Of a DNA stretch of 5,036 nucleotides, positions 1 to 5,036 are shown one piece after another. The stretch comes from Candidatus Bathyarchaeota archaeon (GTDB lineage Archaea; Thermoproteota; Bathyarchaeia; Bathyarchaeales; Bathyarchaeaceae). The translations under genes and the position numbers were made by a program. A model generated the notes under the pieces. The model had not been told where the DNA came from and did no database searches. It was given only the letters and a program-made list of their open reading frames with translations. The DNA is taken from positions 1,050,143 through 1,055,178 of the forward strand of contig CP070636.1 in assembly GCA_020356305.1 (NCBI GenBank), read 5' to 3'. How positions within the stretch are numbered: position 1 is the stretch's first letter; each line of letters begins with the position of its first letter.

Positions 1-104
1 GTTCCAGCAGACTCGACCTCTAGATCGTTTCGAAGCTTTTTCAGTAGAGCCTCGGCCACAGGGCTTCTAAAGGAGTTGCCCGTACAGACAAAAAGAACTT
101 TCAT
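1..104 (-). CDS. Low-molecular-weight protein-tyrosine phosphatase / arsenate reductase-type protein (N-terminal fragment)
   Basis: Reading leftward from the ATG at 104-102 gives 34 residues before the window edge, so the C-terminal part is missing from view. Residues 6-15, VCTGNSFRSP, match the family signature of LMW protein-tyrosine phosphatases: C-x5-R-S, with nucleophile Cys7, phosphate-loop Arg13 and Ser14. It is preceded by a hydrophobic beta strand (KVLFV) and followed by a helix beginning AEALL, as in this fold. The family is cytosolic and hydrolyses phosphotyrosine or, in the arsenate-reductase branch, reduces arsenate. The general acid Asp that would help confirm activity lies in the unseen C-terminal half. 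The ATG follows the radical SAM stop codon by only 9 nt, so co-transcription is likely. No good Shine-Dalgarno sequence precedes it. The family call is firm; the substrate is not determined. Confidence 0.85.
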   Translation of the reverse strand, partial: MKVLFVCTGNSFRSPVAEALLKKLRNDLEVESAG

Positions 105-113
105 AGTTGTTCA

Positions 114-1364
114 TCATGGTCCTAGGTGTCCTATTACTGTTTGGGCTAGCACCGTTTTCAATCCAGTTTCCATCAGCGTTTCCCGGGCTATTCTCATTTC
201 CGCGACAGACGGCCTCTCCATATCAAATCGACGAAAAGTAGGAAAATAGTCCAATAAGCAAACCTGAACTTCAGGGTCAATGTCTGCTATTTTCTCTCCC
301 ATCTCCCGAATCTCCTCCAAAGTTATGAGGTATCTATTGTAAGGAATACCCACTCCGACGAAGAGAGACTCGGGATAATATTTGTCAATGATGTACTTGG
401 TGACTTCCCATGCGTTTTTCAAGTACCGTTCGGCAAGCTCTCTGTCGGCGATTCCTGTTATCTTCGTGAAAGTCGCTGGTCTCAGCGCCTTCAAGTCTGG
501 ACCGATATCGGTCACTCCCGCTTCCGCCAGACGATCCACATGATCTGGAGTTAACACCGTTGCATTCGTGTCGAGATGCAGTCTCGCGTGGTCATCCGAA
601 TTTAGGCGTCGCAACTCCTGAAAGAATTGTGTGAGCCACGCTCGGTTGAGTGTGGGTTCTCCTCCTGATATGGCCATGCGGTCCACTCCGTATCGGTCTC
701 GTTGAGCTGTCAAAATTTCAGCTGCGTCTATTGGCTTCAGAGCCGGCGTGATGTTATCGTAGGTAACCGTGTAGTTCTGGCATTGGGGGCAGTGCAGGTT
801 GCAGCCATGGGCAAAGCATGCTACCTCCACGTAGTAGAGATCACTCTTTTTCACCCTCCATGGTGTGCCGACGCCTCCAATCAGGTGAGGTTGAAACCCG
901 GAAACCCTTCGAAGTGGCGCATAGTCTTTAGGCAACGTCAAGCTGACATTCATTCCATCTCGAACTGACGTCAAACAAGCTGGCTGAGGCTCTCCGTCCA
1001 CCAGCAGGGCACAAGCGTAGCATCCACCCGTCTCGCAGGGGGCAAAGACCTTAGATTCGCCGGGAAGCTTGCCAAATTCTAAGCCAAGCAGTTCTAGGGC
1101 ACGCTTGAGGGTGATGCGCTCCGGCACGGCAAAACGGTTGCCATCAACAATGATGGTAATCTGCTTCCGAGGGATTGTGTCTCTGACGCGCTCAATTGCG
1201 CTGTGCGGGCAAGCCGCGTAGCAAACTCCGCAGTCAATGCAAGCGGTTTCAAACCGCTCTATGCTGGGCTTGCGAACCCCAGGACAAAAGAAATATTCGG
1301 TACAGAAACCGCAATTCCTGCACTCTTTCGAAATTTTGCGGCAAACATAGAAAGAGGAAGGCAC
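114..1364 (-). CDS. Radical SAM protein with N-terminal [4Fe-4S] ferredoxin and [2Fe-2S] domains (PflA-like)
   Basis: Predicted multi-cluster radical SAM enzyme; reaction and substrate unknown. Numbering from the TTG at 1370 (418 aa): two ferredoxin-type cysteine sets, C17-x2-C20-x2-C23-x5-C29-P and C44-x2-C47-x2-C50-x3-C54-P, predict two [4Fe-4S] clusters. Residues about 70-145 form a [2Fe-2S] ferredoxin-like domain with C112-x4-C117-x2-C120-x11-C132, the spacing of SdhB/xanthine-dehydrogenase-type domains. The radical SAM core follows, with C190-x3-C194-x2-C197 (GCNLHCPQCQN) binding the SAM cluster and SGGEP at 235-239 as the SAM-contacting GGE motif. The CQN ending is typical of PflA-like COG1180 proteins. 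I prefer the GTG at 1364-1362 (416 aa) because a GAGG at 1376-1373 lies 8 nt upstream; the TTG at 1370 would leave only 2 nt. An in-frame TAG at 1391-1389 bars longer starts. It sits 87 nt after nucS and 9 nt before the phosphatase-like gene. No glycyl radical enzyme or activated partner is in view. Confidence 0.88.
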   Translation of the reverse strand: MPSSFYVCRKISKECRNCGFCTEYFFCPGVRKPSIERFETACIDCGVCYAACPHSAIERVRDTIPRKQITIIVDGNRFAVPERITLKRALELLGLEFGKLPGESKVFAPCETGGCYACALLVDGEPQPACLTSVRDGMNVSLTLPKDYAPLRRVSGFQPHLIGGVGTPWRVKKSDLYYVEVACFAHGCNLHCPQCQNYTVTYDNITPALKPIDAAEILTAQRDRYGVDRMAISGGEPTLNRAWLTQFFQELRRLNSDDHARLHLDTNATVLTPDHVDRLAEAGVTDIGPDLKALRPATFTKITGIADRELAERYLKNAWEVTKYIIDKYYPESLFVGVGIPYNRYLITLEEIREMGEKIADIDPEVQVCLLDYFPTFRRFDMERPSVAEMRIARETLMETGLKTVLAQTVIGHLGP

Positions 1365-1397
1365 AACCAACGCCTCAATTTGTCTAAACTATGCGCG

Positions 1398-1426
1398 CAC
1401 GCTCCATTCAGTTACATGCGAGCGTG
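1398..1426. repeat. Inverted repeat between nucS and the radical SAM gene
   Basis: CACGCTC at 1398-1404 is the exact reverse complement of GAGCGTG at 1420-1426, giving a 7-bp perfect stem with a 15-nt loop in the 87-nt gap between two same-strand genes. On the minus strand it lies shortly upstream of the radical SAM start. No T-run follows it in that direction, so it does not look like an intrinsic terminator. It could be an operator, an RNA processing site or chance. Confidence 0.35.
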
Positions 1427-1451
1427 AACTAGTTTCCAACATCGTTCATTA

Positions 1452-2240
1452 TCATGTTCCTTCGCCAAAAAATTCCGCGAGTTTTCTTGTCTCGGGCCTG
1501 CTCAAAATTTCTGCACACTTCCTCGGATCTAAAGCCCTAAAATCCAGCCCAAGGGTGGTCAAAAGTCTCTGAACGCCCTTTGCCAAACGCGGAGCCACCA
1601 GCACTCCTCGGACTTCACGACTCACTGTAGCCTTGACAGAGTCCACATACTTCGCCAGCTGCAGGGCGGTCTTCTTGCCAGCGGTCTTCCTTTTAATCTC
1701 CACAACAACGAATTTTCCGTCCCCGTCAATTCCATAGATGTCTATAAACCCAGGATCAACTTTCTTCTCGTATGCAATTGGCTTAAAACTTGGTTCCAAA
1801 ATTTCTGGTTCAAGCAGAATCGCCCTTTGCATGTCCTCTTCACTTGCGTAGAGCGAAAACTTTCCCTTGTCAACCAACCTGAGAGCTGAAAGTAGGTAGA
1901 CGCGATCAAAAAACACTCTGACCGACTCTGAAGGTTTCCTTCGAACAGCCTTAACCTCAAAAACATCGCCAGCTGAACGGCTCTGAAACAGACAGCCCGG
2001 TGGTTGCCAGTTGACAGGTTCATAACCGGTGGGTCGGTGCACAAGCACAGAGCCATCCTCCTTAATCATAATGATTCGTTCGCCAGGTTCCAGCTTCGAC
2101 GTCGCCCTCCCTCGATACTCCACCCAACAGTTCCCCACTATGATTACAGCCTTACGTTCTGAAAGCGCGTTTCTAACGAACTCCGCCGCCTCTTCAAGGT
2201 TCGGAATTTCGAGAGTCACAAGAGGCTTTCGACTGGACAC
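1452..2240 (-). CDS. nucS: Endonuclease NucS (EndoMS family)
   Basis: NucS/EndoMS is a cytosolic dimeric nuclease; archaeal members cut mismatched DNA or branched single-stranded flaps and work with the PCNA clamp. The 262-residue protein has the full two-domain layout: an N-terminal DNA-binding half (about 1-120, with ERIIMIKEDGS at 54-64 and VNWQPPG at 76-82, whose Trp78 corresponds to the base-stacking Trp of Pyrococcus NucS) and a C-terminal RecB-like nuclease half. The catalytic set is intact: Asp167 (FIDIYG), Glu181 and Lys183 (VVVEIKRK), Gln194 and Tyr198. Each is shifted by +7 from the published Pyrococcus abyssi residues as I recall them. The C-terminus, TRKLAEFFGEGT, resembles a degenerate PCNA-interacting motif. 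The start is GTG at 2240-2238 with no strong ribosome-binding site; with the TATA-like element near 2270-2263 the message may be leaderless. It is divergent from the methyltransferase gene and 87 nt upstream of the radical SAM gene. Confidence 0.95.
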   Translation of the reverse strand: MSSRKPLVTLEIPNLEEAAEFVRNALSERKAVIIVGNCWVEYRGRATSKLEPGERIIMIKEDGSVLVHRPTGYEPVNWQPPGCLFQSRSAGDVFEVKAVRRKPSESVRVFFDRVYLLSALRLVDKGKFSLYASEEDMQRAILLEPEILEPSFKPIAYEKKVDPGFIDIYGIDGDGKFVVVEIKRKTAGKKTALQLAKYVDSVKATVSREVRGVLVAPRLAKGVQRLLTTLGLDFRALDPRKCAEILSRPETRKLAEFFGEGT

Positions 2241-2256
2241 TCAACTCGCCAACAAA

Positions 2257-2271
2257 CTTTAGAAGCTAAAG
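2257..2271. promoter_or_regulatory. Inverted repeat in the divergent nucS / methyltransferase promoter region
   Basis: CTTTAG-AAG-CTAAAG at 2257-2271 is a perfect 6-bp inverted repeat with a 3-nt spacer, placed inside the 57-nt gap between two divergent starts (GTG at 2240, ATG at 2298). Each arm reads as a weak archaeal TATA-like element (TTTAG). Leftward, about 26 nt downstream falls at the nucS start codon; rightward it falls about 12 nt before the methyltransferase ATG. This fits a shared promoter or a repressor operator over both TATA boxes. A second AT-rich box, GATAAAAC at 2278-2285, is closer to the ATG than a normal archaeal TATA box would be. This is inferred from position only. Confidence 0.4.
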
Positions 2272-2297
2272 AACACAGATAAAACTTCTGAAGATTC

Positions 2298-2918
2298 ATG
2301 GCGAAATGGAATAAAAAACGTGAAGTCATGCGTCACTATGACTCTTTAGCTCCTGCTTACGACGCCCAATACAGTGAGGAACAAGAACGAAAGTTAGAAG
2401 CGGCATTAAGCAACACAAGCCTCAAAAAACACAGTCTTGTGCTAGATGTTGGCTGTGGAACTGGCTTACTATTCAAACATATGGAAAAGTCGATAGAACT
2501 TCTCGTGGGCCTAGACATATCACCAAGAATCCTCAAAGAGGCGAAAAAAAGCCGAAAACAACTTCACGCAACATCACTCGTCCGCGCCGACGCCGACTTC
2601 ACCCCGTTCCAAGACAATGTTTTCGACACAACTTTCGCCATAACTCTTCTGCAGAACGTGCCAGCCCCGTTAGCGACGCTTCGCGAAATGAAGAGAGTTA
2701 CCAAAAACCATGCGTTTCTTGTCATTACGGGGTTGAAAAAAAGGTTCTCTCAGGAAGCTTTCGTGAAGCTTCTTGAAACAGCGGGTTTAACAAGTCTAGT
2801 GATAGAATCGGGCGGCGAACTGAAGGGATACGTCGCCGTATGTCGGAAGAGGAGAAAACACTTAAAAGAACGCTGTAGCTCGTATAGAATGAAGATTGAA
2901 CATGCCAACGCACGGTAG
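2298..2918 (+). CDS. Class I SAM-dependent methyltransferase (substrate unknown)
   Basis: A 206-residue Rossmann-fold methyltransferase, in the Methyltransf_11/UbiE-like style. Motif I is [12 protein letters not shown] at 48-59 with the SAM-binding GxGxG (G52, G54, G56). The acidic end of strand beta-2 is Asp73 in LVGLDIS. A third strand ends in RADAD (96-100), the usual adenine-contacting region, and [13 protein letters not shown] (109-121) is the post-strand-4 region. The N-terminal [16 protein letters not shown] (10-25) resembles the cap helix common in this family. The last 25 residues are strongly basic ([10 protein letters not shown]), unusual for a small-molecule methylase and compatible with RNA or ribosome contact, though that is conjecture. 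ATG at 2298 is chosen because the residues before Met11 look conserved in relatives I recall; Met11 is the alternative. The 3' end overlaps the S30e gene by 17 nt, suggesting co-transcription and possibly translational coupling. Confidence 0.88.
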   Translation: MAKWNKKREVMRHYDSLAPAYDAQYSEEQERKLEAALSNTSLKKHSLVLDVGCGTGLLFKHMEKSIELLVGLDISPRILKEAKKSRKQLHATSLVRADADFTPFQDNVFDTTFAITLLQNVPAPLATLREMKRVTKNHAFLVITGLKKRFSQEAFVKLLETAGLTSLVIESGGELKGYVAVCRKRRKHLKERCSSYRMKIEHANAR

Positions 2919-3096
2919 TTTGTCGAAAGCTGGGAAAGTTCGCTCCCAGACACCAAAGATTGAGCGAATGCCTAGGAAAAGACGTATTCCTAGAGTGCGG
3001 TGTCGACGTAACTACGAGAAAAGAGTGATTCTACAGAGGGAAACAGGCCAGAACACGGGCGGCAGTAGCCGGAGAAGGCGGCGGCGGCGGCGATAG
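2902..3096 (+). CDS. rps30e: 30S ribosomal protein S30e
   Basis: S30e is a small basic protein of the archaeal/eukaryotic small ribosomal subunit. The 64 residues begin with the family hallmark MPTHGSL and continue [13 protein letters not shown] (9-21), PRVR (30-33) and NYEKRV (37-42), which together are diagnostic. The ATG at 2902 is the correct start; an in-frame TTG two codons upstream (2896) would add residues that homologues lack. The last 12 residues are GGSS followed by eight arginines (57-64), encoded at 3070-3093 mainly by CGG. Basic tails are usual in this family, but this one is an unbroken arginine run. The start lies inside the methyltransferase gene (17-nt overlap), with no strong Shine-Dalgarno. 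CTTAAAAG at 2861-2868 could be an internal TATA-like element giving S30e its own transcript. Confidence 0.94.
   Translation: MPTHGSLSKAGKVRSQTPKIERMPRKRRIPRVRCRRNYEKRVILQRETGQNTGGSSRRRRRRRR
3070..3093 (+). repeat. CGG-rich trinucleotide run coding the S30e arginine tail
   Basis: Eight consecutive arginine codons, CGG AGA AGG then four CGG and one CGA, form a short GC-rich microsatellite in a window of otherwise moderate GC. It is in frame and directly precedes the TAG stop at 3094-3096. Such a run can gain or lose codons by slippage without breaking the frame. Confidence 0.75.
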
Positions 3097-3190
3097 TTTA
3101 AACATTTCAGTTCAAAGACTCGACAGCTGATTGACCCTAAGTTTTTAGGCTATCACAATCATACAGCGTAATTCATCTCTGAGATTGAGC

Positions 3191-3214
3191 TTCGTTTGTT
3201 TTTGCCTCTTTTCT
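3191..3214 (+). terminator. T-rich tract, possible archaeal terminator after rps30e
   Basis: The segment 3191-3214 is a pyrimidine tract with several T-runs (GTTTGTTTTTG, CTTTTCT), the type of signal that ends transcription in archaea without needing a hairpin. About 45 nt upstream there is a small 5-bp stem, CCTAA (3136-3140) with TTAGG (3145-3149), and an 11-bp odd palindrome ATCTCTGAGAT (3175-3185). The tract lies between the S30e stop and the next promoter-like element. The rest of the 226-nt gap (3097-3322) shows no credible gene or tRNA. Confidence 0.35.
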
Positions 3215-3254
3215 CAGCGCTCACATTAGAATGCTCTTAAAGCCTTTCAAAAAG

Positions 3255-3270
3255 AAGAGACCTATAATAC
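3255..3270 (+). promoter_or_regulatory. TATA-like element upstream of the second radical SAM gene
   Basis: CCTATAATAC at 3261-3270, preceded by a purine-rich stretch (AAAGAAGAGA) that could act as a BRE, resembles an archaeal promoter. A start about 25 nt downstream (near 3290) would leave a leader of about 33 nt before the TTG start at 3323. CTTAAAG around 3235 is a weaker alternative. Confidence 0.35.
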
Positions 3271-3322
3271 AACGAACAATAACAGTTAGACAGCTTCCAT
3301 AGCCCCCCTCACGGGATACACA

Positions 3323-4438
3323 TTGGGAAAATGCCAAATCTGCCATCAACACTCTTCCTTAACCTCAAGCCAGCTCGGAGTTTGCCTACAATGCATCCGA
3401 GAAAAACCAGACGAAGCACTCAAAATAACAGATAAAGTTCACACCCAAACCCGAGAAAAATTCGGACTCCCACCAAAACCACCACAAGACCCCCACGGAA
3501 TCCCATGTGGCATGTGCTCCAACAACTGCAAGGTTCCGGCCAACGGCAAAGGCTTCTGCGGCTTAGCCTTCAACATAGACAACCGATTGACCCGAATGGG
3601 AGGGACCTTGGAAAAAGGAATCCTGCAATGGTACTATGACCCGCTACCGACCAACTGCGTCGCTTGGTGGTTCTGTCCTGGATGCACGGGCGCAGGCTAC
3701 CCCAAATACTCCTACAAGCGAGGCGCAGAAACTGGCTACGCCAACTTGGCTGTCTTTTATGGAAGCTGCAGCCTTGACTGCCTTTTCTGTCAGAACTGGC
3801 ATTACCGGAATTTATCTGCAAATCTTCAACCAGTGGTGAGCGCGGAGAGCCTAGCAGCTAAAGCTGACGCTCACGTATCATGCATATGTTTCTTCGGAGG
3901 AGACCCCTCGGTGCAGATGCCACATGCCCTCCAAACAAGTCGCCTCGCGTTGGAAAAGGCGAAGAGCGAAAAGCGCATCTTAAGAATCTGCTGGGAGACA
4001 AACGGATATTGGAAAAAAGAACTTGCAATACAGGCGGCTGAGCTCTCTTATGTCAGCGGCGGAAATGTCAAATTCGACCTGAAGACATGGGACGAAAATC
4101 TGAACAAGGCTCTGTGCGGAGTTTCCAACGTGCCCACCCTCCAAAACTTCCAAATAATAGGCCGCAGATTTTTCAAAGAACGCTCCGAACTGCCCATCCT
4201 AACGGCGAGCACCCTGATGGTACCGGGATATGTGGATGTCGAAGAGATTCGCACCTTGGCAAGTTTCATAGCGGAGGTAGACCCAAGAATCCCCTACACT
4301 CTGTTGGCTTTCTATCCCCAATATGTCCTCACAGATCTGCCCCCAACATACCGAGAACTTGCCCACAAATGTCGAGAAGCAGCGAAAGAGCACCTAGAAA
4401 ACGTTAGGACAGGCAACGTTGGTCTACTTACATGTTAG
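3323..4438 (+). CDS. Radical SAM protein, PflA-like (COG1180-like), with cysteine-rich N-terminal half
   Basis: A 371-residue radical SAM protein; reaction unknown. The SAM-cluster motif is C149-x3-C153-x2-C156 (GSCSLDCLFCQNW), followed by FFGGDP (190-195) as the GGE-type motif and conserved-looking KFDLKTW (250-256) in the barrel. The N-terminal 145 residues carry many extra cysteines: C4-x2-C7 and C21-x2-C24, a zinc-ribbon-like pair of knuckles; C62-x2-C65-x3-C69-x9-C79, a possible further metal or Fe-S site; and C112, C118 and C121 in PLPTNCVAWWFCPGCTG. Relatives are archaeal and resemble the AmmeMemoRadiSam-type radical SAM enzymes, but I cannot place it in that subgroup. The start is TTG at 3323: an in-frame TAG at 3287-3289 closes the frame upstream with no ATG or GTG between, and the protein must include CQICH to complete the first knuckle. 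It is probably monocistronic and convergent with the membrane protein gene. Confidence 0.9.
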   Translation: MGKCQICHQHSSLTSSQLGVCLQCIREKPDEALKITDKVHTQTREKFGLPPKPPQDPHGIPCGMCSNNCKVPANGKGFCGLAFNIDNRLTRMGGTLEKGILQWYYDPLPTNCVAWWFCPGCTGAGYPKYSYKRGAETGYANLAVFYGSCSLDCLFCQNWHYRNLSANLQPVVSAESLAAKADAHVSCICFFGGDPSVQMPHALQTSRLALEKAKSEKRILRICWETNGYWKKELAIQAAELSYVSGGNVKFDLKTWDENLNKALCGVSNVPTLQNFQIIGRRFFKERSELPILTASTLMVPGYVDVEEIRTLASFIAEVDPRIPYTLLAFYPQYVLTDLPPTYRELAHKCREAAKEHLENVRTGNVGLLTC

Positions 4439-4469
4439 TTTCCTTTGTGTGCATGCCCATGTTGGTTTC
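4431..4469 (+). repeat. Short direct repeat at the end of the radical SAM gene
   Basis: CATGTTAGTTTC (4431-4442) recurs as CATGTTGGTTTC (4458-4469), 11 of 12 positions matching with a 27-nt period. The first copy contains the radical SAM stop codon (TAG, 4436-4438). The 167-nt gap 4439-4605 is otherwise without a convincing gene. Confidence 0.4.
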
Positions 4470-4595
4470 TATCATGTTTGATCGATATCTTGTCGGTAGA
4501 CTGCAGAAGTCAGTTCCTTGTGGGGCCACTCGCTGGGATTTGAGAATCAATCTGCTGGTGAAGTTTCTCCTTGATGCTCGGACCGAACTAACCCT

Positions 4596-4625
4596 GACAA
4601 GGTTTTCAACCTGTCCAAAATTTTT
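4596..4625 (+). terminator. Hairpin plus T-run, candidate terminator
   Basis: GACAAGGTT (4596-4604) pairs with AACCTGTC (4608-4615) with one bulged A and a TTC loop, and is followed after CAAAA by five T residues (4621-4625). In plus-strand direction this has the form of an intrinsic terminator for the radical SAM transcript. It overlaps the last codons of the convergent membrane protein gene, which is common between convergent genes. Confidence 0.4.
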
Positions 4626-5036
4626 CCCAAGAGGCTTTCAAATAAAGAGATGTTAATCCAAAGGTTATGAGAAAAGTAACTACGTAAAACAATGGATCAG
4701 GTACACCTATCTTTCTTGCTCCTAGAAGAGGTTCAGGTCTGTCTCCACCCAAGAAGACCCAATGTCTTAGTCCTATTTGAGGAAAGACGACGTAGAATGG
4801 GAGGTCGAGGAGACCGAAGAGACCTGAAATCTTCAGTGCAATTTGCGTTGTATGTCCAAGTTTGGTCTTCAGTAGAACCAGAACTAGGAACCACGAAACG
4901 ACGTTGGTCGTCAATGAACCACCTAAGAGGAAAAGGCCGCTCTCAAACTCTGCAAGACCCATGACCATAACTTGCCCCAGACAAAACTGCGGAGTTATGC
5001 CAAGTCGAGGATAGATCTCAAAATAGGCTATCTTCA
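4606..5036 (-). CDS. Small multi-pass membrane protein of unknown function (5' end beyond window)
   Basis: I do not recognise this family. The frame is open from the right edge to the TGA at 4608-4606, giving 142 complete codons. Hydrophobic segments strong enough to span a membrane lie at residues about 34-55 (ending FLVLVLL), 65-85 (GLFGLLDLPFYVVFP) and 115-132 (FYVVTFLITFGLTSLYL), counting from the first full codon. Between the second and third is a loop with GGDRPEPLLGARKIGVPDP, whose Gly/Pro/Arg/Asp content suggests a conserved functional loop. A Met at 4968 could start a 120-residue form, but the frame stays open and protein-like upstream (CFQ, YPRLG), so the true start is probably further right; the codon cut by the edge reads NTG and could itself be a start. 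The hydrophobic pattern and charge placement argue that this is real rather than a shadow frame. It is convergent with the radical SAM gene. Confidence 0.7.
   Translation of the reverse strand, partial: KIAYFEIYPRLGITPQFCLGQVMVMGLAEFESGLFLLGGSLTTNVVSWFLVLVLLKTKLGHTTQIALKISGLFGLLDLPFYVVFPQIGLRHWVFLGGDRPEPLLGARKIGVPDPLFYVVTFLITFGLTSLYLKASWEKFWTG

Noticed and set aside
1742..2056. Minus-strand 104-codon frame inside nucS
   Set aside because: It overlaps nucS in another frame, and nucS has all its catalytic residues, so this is a shadow.
2896..2901. TTG start for S30e two codons upstream of the ATG
   Set aside because: S30e proteins start MPTHGSL or MPSHGSL; the ATG at 2902 gives exactly this.
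3108..3128. GTTCAAAG, resembling a tRNA T-loop
   Set aside because: The flanking five bases on each side do not pair, and no acceptor, D or anticodon arm can be built around it.
4087..4407. Plus-strand 106-codon frame inside the second radical SAM gene
   Set aside because: Pro/Arg/His-rich shadow of a gene with firm motif support.
4432..4656. 74-codon plus-strand frame starting in the radical SAM stop codon (ATGTTAG overlap)
   Set aside because: It contains the candidate terminator hairpin, overlaps the convergent membrane protein gene by about 50 nt, and its sequence resembles no family I know. The ATG overlap is suggestive of coupling but not enough to call a gene.
4692..4964. Plus-strand 90-codon frame opposite the membrane protein
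   Set aside because: Its composition (Arg/Ser-rich, low complexity of motifs) is what an antisense shadow of a hydrophobic gene gives, whereas the minus strand has clear transmembrane segments.
1..5036. CRISPR array, insertion sequence or prophage signals
   Set aside because: No regularly spaced repeats, transposase or integrase motifs, or long terminal repeats were seen; the genes look like ordinary chromosomal archaeal genes.

Overview
The window reads as a dense piece of an archaeal chromosome. The evidence is a 30S ribosomal protein S30e gene (an archaeal/eukaryotic protein), a full-length NucS endonuclease with all its catalytic residues, frequent GTG/TTG starts with mostly weak ribosome-binding sites, AT-rich TATA-like elements and short gaps. 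The protein style suggests the Thermoproteota/Bathyarchaeia side of the archaea, but this is a guess from recall and not a phylogenetic result. No tRNA, rRNA, insertion sequence, integrase or CRISPR array is visible.

Left part, minus strand (positions 2240 down to 1): nucS (GTG start at 2240), then a radical SAM protein fused to N-terminal ferredoxin-type domains (114-1364), then, 9 nt after its stop, the first 34 codons of a low-molecular-weight protein-tyrosine-phosphatase-type protein that runs off the left edge. The order and short spacing suggest one transcription unit. A 7-bp inverted repeat sits between nucS and the radical SAM gene.

Middle, plus strand (2298-3096): a class I SAM-dependent methyltransferase whose last 17 nt overlap the start of the gene for ribosomal protein S30e. 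S30e ends in eight consecutive arginines written largely as CGG repeats. The 57-nt divergent gap between nucS and the methyltransferase holds a perfect 6-bp inverted repeat placed where a promoter would be expected for both genes.

Right part: after a 226-nt gap (T-rich tract, then a TATA-like element), a TTG-started second radical SAM protein of the CQN-type (PflA-like, COG1180-like) with a cysteine-rich N-terminal half (3323-4438). Beyond it lie a short direct repeat and a hairpin followed by a T-run, probably a terminator. A convergent small multi-pass membrane protein of unknown function runs off the right edge (4606-5036).

No established new system is obvious. The most interesting content is the pair of cofactor-rich radical SAM proteins with no partner enzyme in view, and the tight methyltransferase-S30e overlap next to a divergently transcribed DNA-repair gene.
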